Positions 32,330 to 37,100 of a DNA stretch of 37,100 nucleotides are shown here, one piece after another (the first letter of the stretch is position 1; every line of letters starts with the position of its first letter). The stretch covers positions 1-37,100 of the forward strand of contig DATMES010000047.1 of the NCBI GenBank assembly GCA_035556555.1, written 5' to 3'. This DNA is from Frankiaceae bacterium. GTDB taxonomy: Bacteria > Actinomycetota > Actinomycetes > BP-191. The notes beneath the pieces were generated by a model. The model searched no databases, was not told where the DNA came from, and saw only the letters and a program-made list of their open reading frames with translations. The position numbers were made by a program, and so were the translations under genes.

Positions 32330-34171
32330 TCACGCCCCGCGCATCGGCGCCTCCGCCGTGCCGGCTGCGGCGCGACGGTGGAGACGCAGCGCGCACGCCG
32401 CGGCGGCGGCGAGCACCGCCGCGGGCCACGCGCCGAGACCGCCCGTCGCCGGCACGAACGGCACGCGGGGCGACGACGGGGGCGCGGCGGCCGCGGCGCA
32501 CAGTGGCAAGGCCCGGTCGAGGACGCGCGTGGCTCCCGCGGGAGGAACGCTCCACACCACACGGCCCGTCGCCCCCGACACCGCGAGCAGGCGGGAGTTG
32601 GCAGGCCCGTCGCCGGTCACGACCAGAAGGTCGGGGCAGCGGTCGCGATCGAGGCGGGTCGCGAGCATCGCGGGCACGGGCGACGGGCCCTGCCATCTCG
32701 CGGCGAGCGCGGTTCCGTCGCCGGACGTGATCGTGTAGGGAGCGAGTCGCGTCCACGCGTCGTCACCCCGGCCGTCGACCGATCCGGACCCCGACGGCCA
32801 GCCGTTGGGCAACAGGGCGGAGACGTCGACGTCGCGCATCGCGCCGGTGCGGCCGGAGACCACCACGTCGACCCGACGGACCGTGTCGTCCTGGTACGCC
32901 GCGTACACGTGGTACGCCACGTCGAGGACGCCGTCCGCGTCCACGTCACCGAGCACGTCGTCGGCGTAGGACAGCAGCCCCGCGTCCGCGACCGGCCCGA
33001 TCCGCCGCCGCGTGCGATATCGCTCCTTGCCCGTCGCGTCCACTGCGGTGACGGTGAGCCAGTACGACGAGGAGGCGATCTCGAGCCCCGCCAGCCTGAG
33101 CCAGTCGGCGGGCCTGCCGAGTGCCAGCGCCATCGGGTATCCGACGTCGCGCTCCCACAGGACCTCGCCAGCCGCCCCGTCCACCAGCGCCGAGGCGCGG
33201 CTCTCACCCGAGGGGCTCGCCAGGACGACCTCGGTGACGCCGTCCCCTGTGGTGTCACCGGCAGCGAACGTCCAGTCCACGAGGTCGCCGGGCGTCGCCA
33301 CCGACCACAGCGGCGATCCGTCGTCCATGGAGTACGCCTCGAACCGATCGGTGCGCTCGACGCCGGTCATCGGCCGTGTCCATACCGAGTAGGCGTAGTC
33401 ACCGAGTCCGTCGCCGGTGACGTCCGGCAGGCCCACGAGAGTGGGGTACTCGTCCAGGAATGCGCGCGGCTCCGACCCGAACAGCGTCGCTCCGTCGTCA
33501 CCCGACAGCACCGTGACCGTGCTTTCGGGCCTGTTCGGCGACACGTTGGTCAGGTGGCTCACCTGCTCGACGAGCACTGCCCTGCGGCCGCGTGCGTCGA
33601 GTGTGCCCTTCAGCGCGGGCACCAATGTCGCAGGGGCGCCGCCCGGGCCGTAGATCCTGCCCTGGAACGTGCGGGTCCACCTCTCGGCGCATCGTTCGAC
33701 CCACGACACGGTGAGCCGTACGTCCTCCGGCGGGCTGGTGGGCCCGGGCCGGACCTGGACGAGCGTGACGAGGAGCACCGCGGTCCAGCCGGGATCGGCC
33801 GGCAGCGCGTAGCCCTCTGCCGGTACCGGCAGGGAGGCCAGCACGGTCCCGTCGGTCCCGCGACGGCACGTCAGCGTCGCGGTCTCGCCGTCCGTCGTCG
33901 TGAACGCGAGGACGTCGGGGAGCCCGTCGGCGTCGAGATCCGCGACCGGCCTGCTGATCCCGGGTCGTTCGACCGCGCTGACCGCGCCGGGCGGGACGGC
34001 CTGCTCCCGCCACGCCGCGACGCGTTCGGGCAAGGTGCCGGTCAGCGACGAGACGTACGAGGAGCGCGGTCGCGAGGTACCCCCGATGTGGTCCGGCTCG
34101 TCGGCGCCGGCGGCGGTGGCCGATGCGAACGTCAACGCCAGCGCGACGAAGACGCGGAGCACCGCGCGCAC
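32330..34171 (-). CDS. Secreted FG-GAP/VCBS-repeat protein with VPATG-type anchor
   Basis: 613 residues with a signal peptide (about 1-23). Calcium-binding-loop repeats typical of FG-GAP/integrin-like beta-propellers appear along the protein: DLDADGLPDVL, DVTGDGLGDY, DTTGDGVTEVV, DVDADGVLDV and a degenerate DRDRCPDLLV. The C-terminus reads VPATGG at about 573-578, then a hydrophobic segment and an RLHRR tail, like a variant sortase signal. Probably a cell-wall surface protein; ligand unknown. It is separated from the upstream gene by a strong terminator. Confidence 0.8.
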   Translation of the reverse strand: MRAVLRVFVALALTFASATAAGADEPDHIGGTSRPRSSYVSSLTGTLPERVAAWREQAVPPGAVSAVERPGISRPVADLDADGLPDVLAFTTTDGETATLTCRRGTDGTVLASLPVPAEGYALPADPGWTAVLLVTLVQVRPGPTSPPEDVRLTVSWVERCAERWTRTFQGRIYGPGGAPATLVPALKGTLDARGRRAVLVEQVSHLTNVSPNRPESTVTVLSGDDGATLFGSEPRAFLDEYPTLVGLPDVTGDGLGDYAYSVWTRPMTGVERTDRFEAYSMDDGSPLWSVATPGDLVDWTFAAGDTTGDGVTEVVLASPSGESRASALVDGAAGEVLWERDVGYPMALALGRPADWLRLAGLEIASSSYWLTVTAVDATGKERYRTRRRIGPVADAGLLSYADDVLGDVDADGVLDVAYHVYAAYQDDTVRRVDVVVSGRTGAMRDVDVSALLPNGWPSGSGSVDGRGDDAWTRLAPYTITSGDGTALAARWQGPSPVPAMLATRLDRDRCPDLLVVTGDGPANSRLLAVSGATGRVVWSVPPAGATRVLDRALPLCAAAAAPPSSPRVPFVPATGGLGAWPAAVLAAAAACALRLHRRAAAGTAEAPMRGA

Positions 34172-34191
34172 GTCGGCCTCCCCAGGGAACG

Positions 34192-34228
34192 GAGCGCCGG
34201 GGGCGAGACAGGCCCGCCCCCGGTGCTC
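34192..34228. terminator. Strong hairpin terminator after the 34235-34792 gene
   Basis: Thirteen-base arms (34192-34204 and 34216-34228) pair at 12 positions (GAGCGCCGGGGGC with its complement) around an 11-base loop. On the reverse strand it begins six bases after the TGA of the 34235 gene. Confidence 0.65.
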
Positions 34229-34234
34229 GCATGC

Positions 34235-34792
34235 TCAGTACAGAACGCGCCCGACGTTCGGAACGCGCTTGTCACACTTCGTGCCGCCGAAATCGAACTG
34301 AGCGTAACCGGTGCCGATGGCGCCGGTGCCCATGTCGACGTACTGCGTTCCGACCGCGTGCACGCTCGCCTCGTCGATCACGGCGCGCATGTTGCGGAAC
34401 TCGTAGATCTGCGCGCCGCTTGGAAGGAACACGACGAACGTCCCCGTGCTCACGGCCTCGCCCGTGCAGTACCAGACGTCGTTCGGCACGAAGCTGCCCT
34501 TGTAGAAGAACGAGCAGCGAACGACCTCCGGCCCCTCTACGCCGACCGCGATGACGGCGCTGCACTCATCGTCGTTGATGGCCGGGTTGTACGAGTCGAC
34601 CTGGACGAAGGGCAGGCGCGTCTGCCCGTCGGCGGGCAGGTCGACGATGCCGACCCCGTTGAACGTCGCGCTGTACAGCCGCACGACGGCGGCATCGTCC
34701 GCGGCGTGTCCCGCCGCCGGCGCGCCCAGGGTCAACGCCGTCACCGCGCCGAGGAGGGCGATGGCGCGGGTGATCGGCCGGCGGGCGCTCAC
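34235..34792 (-). CDS. Secreted protein of unknown function
   Basis: 185 residues with a signal peptide (about 1-30, GHA-A). The mature protein is beta-rich with four cysteines (DECSA, VRCSF, WYCTG, TKCDK) and no recognisable domain. The GTG start overlaps the stop of the upstream gene by four bases (GTGA), so the pair is co-translated and may act together. It ends at a strong hairpin. Confidence 0.75.
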   Translation of the reverse strand: MSARRPITRAIALLGAVTALTLGAPAAGHAADDAAVVRLYSATFNGVGIVDLPADGQTRLPFVQVDSYNPAINDDECSAVIAVGVEGPEVVRCSFFYKGSFVPNDVWYCTGEAVSTGTFVVFLPSGAQIYEFRNMRAVIDEASVHAVGTQYVDMGTGAIGTGYAQFDFGGTKCDKRVPNVGRVLY

Positions 34793-35319
34793 AGGACCTC
34801 ACCGCCATAGGTGCCGGAACCGCCGCACGCGTTGGTGTACGTGCCGGTCACGACGGCGACGCTCGCCCCCAGCGCGTGCACGCCGGAGAACGTGGCGGTC
34901 GTGGCCGTGACGCTGACCGTCACAGGGATGTCCCTGAACGGGGACGTCGGCGAGGGCCGGTAGCGGAAGGTGCCGGTGCCGGCACCGAAGCAGAGGGTCT
35001 GCACGGCGTCCTGCTCCCGCGGGCGGATCTTGACGAAGAACGGCGCGGTCGTCGCGGTCAGGTTGCCCACGCACTGCGTGAGGATCGAACCCTCGGAGGT
35101 GCTGACCGACGTCTGGCAGAACGACGACGCGGCCGTCGTCTCGCAGGTCCCGTTGCCCTGGCTCGTGCCCTGGCCGGGGTCGCTCGGCGCGTCGCAGGTG
35201 GTGGTGGACGACCCGGTGAACGTCGACAGGGCAGCGTGCGCCGACTGGGTCGGCAGCAGCAGTGCCGCTGCCGCGGCCCCGCCGACGACAGCCGTACGGA
35301 TGGTCTTTCGGTACGTCAT
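34789..35319 (-). CDS. Secreted Ser/Thr- and Cys-containing protein of unknown function
   Basis: 176 residues with a signal peptide (about 1-29, SAHA-A). The mature part is rich in Ser, Thr and Gly and has six cysteines, including TTTCDAP, GTCETT, SFCQTS and NACGGSG; paired disulfides are likely. No family recognised. GAAGGAG lies 11 bases before the ATG. It is co-translated with the following secreted protein. Confidence 0.75.
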   Translation of the reverse strand: MTYRKTIRTAVVGGAAAAALLLPTQSAHAALSTFTGSSTTTCDAPSDPGQGTSQGNGTCETTAASSFCQTSVSTSEGSILTQCVGNLTATTAPFFVKIRPREQDAVQTLCFGAGTGTFRYRPSPTSPFRDIPVTVSVTATTATFSGVHALGASVAVVTGTYTNACGGSGTYGGEVL

Positions 35320-35480
35320 TTCCCATCGTCTCCTTCTCGTGGCCGGTCCATTGCCGGCGTTATCGAGCAAGAGGGTCGCGGCCGCGAGTTTCCCCCTACG
35401 GCGATCGGCGTCCGCTGCGCGGAACCGATCGGGTCGAAGGGTACGTTTCGTCTCAGGGGGGTCTATGGGGGTTGCGCCGT

Positions 35481-36738
35481 TTACGGCAAGAATTCCGAAC
35501 GCGCCCACGTCCGCCCCCCGTCGGCTGAGACGTAGACGCCGAAGAAAGTCGGGAACTTCGCGGCCATGGTCACGAGGCGCCCGCTGGGCAGCAGCTCCAA
35601 CGCACCGGCTGCCGCCCGCGACCCGATCCCTTCGCTGTTCCAGGGCAGGGTGCCGGCCCGCCCGCGCTGACCGAAGGCGAGGCCGGACGCGATCCGGCGC
35701 CATGACCGCCCGCCGTCGTGGCTCCGCAGGATCTGCTCGCCCGGGGGTGCGGGGGGCGACGCCGTGAGGGGACCCGAACGCGGGAACGGGTCGTAGCTGA
35801 CGCGGGCGTACATGGTCCGTTCGCCGGGCCGCGAGGCGAGTGACACGAGGGGCCAGTAGGCATTGACCAGCGGCGCCAGGAACGCGTCGAGCGCGGTCCA
35901 GCGATGGAAGGTGCGCCCGCGGTCCGAGGACTGCCACGCGCTCACCCGGGACTGCTGGTCGGCCAGGACCGCGAAGAGCCGGCCGCTCGTCGCGAAGTCC
36001 GGCGCGAACCAGCCTTCCTGCCAGTCGAGCCCCGCGGGGAACGCGAACAGCGCGCGCGCACGCGAGCCCGGCATCGCACTCGTAGAGGCGGGTCCTCGCA
36101 CCGAGCAGCGCGCCCGGGTCGGTCTCCAGCGACGCCACGAACGCTGACCCGGGCGCCGACAGGAACTGCAGCTCGGTGCCGGGGGAGCCCGCCACAGGGA
36201 CGTGCGCGGGCGGGCTCACCAGCGCAGGGACCTGGTCGGCGAACGCGAGCGCCGCCGGGACCGGCGTGCCCGGTACGACGGCATCGCCGGCGTAGGGGGT
36301 GAGGTTCCTGTGCGTCGTGGCGGAGTCGGTCAGCGGCGCGAGAGGGAGCCAGGTGTCGCCCCCGTCGGTCGTGCGCAGCAGGCCGCGGCCCGCGGCGTGC
36401 AGGTAGATCGCGCCGTCAGCGGCGTACGCCGGCGAGAACACGACCTGCTTGAGCGACTGGCTCGCGATCGGGCTGAGGCCGGTGCCACGCATCTTGCGCC
36501 ACGTCCGCCCCGCGTCGACGGTCCGGTAGACGGACGCGTTCCCGTTCGGGGTCACGGTGCCGGTCTCGTAGTCGAGCGTCGCACAGAGGCCGGTCCGGTC
36601 GGCGGCGACGAAGGGCGAGAACGCCATCACCTGGCACCGGAACGCGCCGGGCCCGGGGACCGTCGCGTCCGCCGCGGGACCCGGCAACGCCGCCGCCGCG
36701 ACCAGCGTCAGGACAGTCAGCAGCCCTCGAAGGCGCAC
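35481..36738 (-). pseudogene. Secreted BNR/Asp-box repeat protein, frameshifted in a GC tract
   Basis: A sialidase-like beta-propeller protein of about 418 residues if one frameshift is repaired. The signal peptide follows GTG 36738 ([20 protein letters not shown]); GGGAGGGG upstream sets the start. Five Asp-boxes (SxDxGxTW type) lie along it: TVDAGRTW and TTDGGDTW in the first frame, SSDRGRTF, SHDGGRSW and SADGGRTW in the second. The frames switch at the (GC)n run 36050-36064. Gain of one GC unit would restore LACARALFAFPAGLDW. It could be an assembly error or a slippage-prone switch. No catalytic sialidase Arg/Tyr set is evident; the ligand is unknown. Confidence 0.7.
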
Positions 36739-36766
36739 GTTGTCCCCCTCCCGCCGGTCCGCTCCC

Positions 36767-36795
36767 ATGTCAGGGCGTCTCTCCCAATTCGTCAA
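36767..36795 (-). promoter_or_regulatory. Candidate promoter of the BNR-repeat gene
   Basis: Reverse strand: TTGACG (-35, 36795-36790), 17-base spacer, TGACAT (-10, 36772-36767), about 30 bases before the GTG. Confidence 0.45.
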
Positions 36796-36826
36796 GGGGG
36801 GCGGCAGTCCTGGCACGGGGCGTCGG

Positions 36827-36832
36827 TAGCAT
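36827..36832 (+). promoter_or_regulatory. Candidate -10 element of a leaderless mutase transcript
   Basis: TAGCAT (TANNNT) ends seven bases before the mutase ATG at 36840, and no Shine-Dalgarno is present. This is the spacing expected of a leaderless actinobacterial mRNA. Confidence 0.45.
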
Positions 36833-36839
36833 CGGCGGC

Positions 36840-37100
36840 ATGACAGACGGGCGTACGTCGGAGTCGGGGCTGCCCATCCAGCCGGTGTACGCACCGGCCG
36901 ACCTCGACGGGTTCGACCCGGCGGCGGCGCTGGGGGAGCCGGGCGCGTACCCGTTCACGCGCGGCGTCTATCCGACGATGTACACCGGCAAGCCGTGGAC
37001 GATGCGGCAGTACGCCGGCTTCGGCACCGCCAAGGAGTCGAACGAGCGCTACCACGCGCTGCTGAACGCCGGCACGACCGGCCTCTCCGTGGCGTTCGAC
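36840..37100 (+). CDS. Acyl-CoA (methylmalonyl-CoA) mutase large subunit, 5' part
   Basis: The first 87 residues of the catalytic TIM-barrel subunit of a B12-dependent acyl-CoA mutase, running off the right edge. [42 protein letters not shown] and [10 protein letters not shown] are the classic N-terminal blocks (substrate tunnel and the Tyr/Arg active-site strand). It probably pairs with the small B12 subunit at 824-1231 if the protein lacks its own C-terminal B12 domain, which cannot be seen here. The gene appears leaderless. Confidence 0.92.
   Translation, partial: MTDGRTSESGLPIQPVYAPADLDGFDPAAALGEPGAYPFTRGVYPTMYTGKPWTMRQYAGFGTAKESNERYHALLNAGTTGLSVAFD

Overview
The window is high-GC DNA (third codon positions almost always G or C, many GTG starts, 4-base GTGA/ATGA gene overlaps) from an actinomycete-type Actinomycetota genome. 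Gene order supports this: sucC-sucD-membrane protein-perM(DUF6350)-purN-purH-folD-DUF3017-mdh, then trpS-2H phosphoesterase-YihY, dacA-SCO4848-like gene and sdhCDAB follow the actinomycete arrangement known from Streptomyces and, in part, Mycobacterium. The genus cannot be fixed from the sequence.

Layout. 1-2340: truncated acyl-CoA carboxylase carboxyltransferase, the small B12-binding subunit of an acyl-CoA mutase, and a class V aminotransferase-like protein. 2354-3126: a Cys/His-rich gene with two offsetting frameshifts, bracketed by two long hairpin repeats. 3182-6913: sucC, sucD and two membrane proteins. 6942-8919: reverse cluster of four small membrane proteins (RDD, DUF2752, two DUF4190-like). 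9022-12535: purN, purH, pentapeptide-repeat protein, folD. 12743-15534: FHA-HTH regulator divergent from citrate synthase, an ACT protein and a DUF3017 protein. 15722-18169: secreted M14 carboxypeptidase with an LPATG tail and a lipoprotein phosphoesterase. 18215-25479: icd, mdh, CorC/HlyC-type protein, trpS, 2H phosphoesterase, YihY, SDR. 25600-27098: D-Ala-D-Ala carboxypeptidase and a small membrane protein. 27113-28725: two related secreted proteins of unknown function. 28864-32272: sdhCDAB on the reverse strand. 32330-36738: secreted proteins (FG-GAP repeats with a VPATG tail, two unknown Cys-containing proteins, a frameshifted BNR-repeat protein). 36840-37100: start of the large catalytic subunit of a methylmalonyl-CoA-type mutase.

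Metabolic theme. Citrate synthase, isocitrate dehydrogenase, succinyl-CoA synthetase, succinate dehydrogenase and malate dehydrogenase lie in one 30-kb stretch. The two pieces of a split B12-dependent mutase lie at its two ends. A carboxylase subunit sits at the left edge. Together they read as a neighbourhood for feeding propionyl-/methylmalonyl-CoA carbon into the TCA cycle through succinyl-CoA.

Most unusual material. The gaps hold at least four families of dispersed, hairpin-forming repeats (called A-D here). A 161-bp block with 20-bp inverted ends exactly fills the sdhC-sdhD gap and keeps a coupling reading frame open. A duplicated Cys/His-rich domain of unknown family lies between hairpins of family A. 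No rRNA, tRNA, CRISPR array, transposase or phage gene was seen, and no gene-free stretch exceeds about 300 bases.
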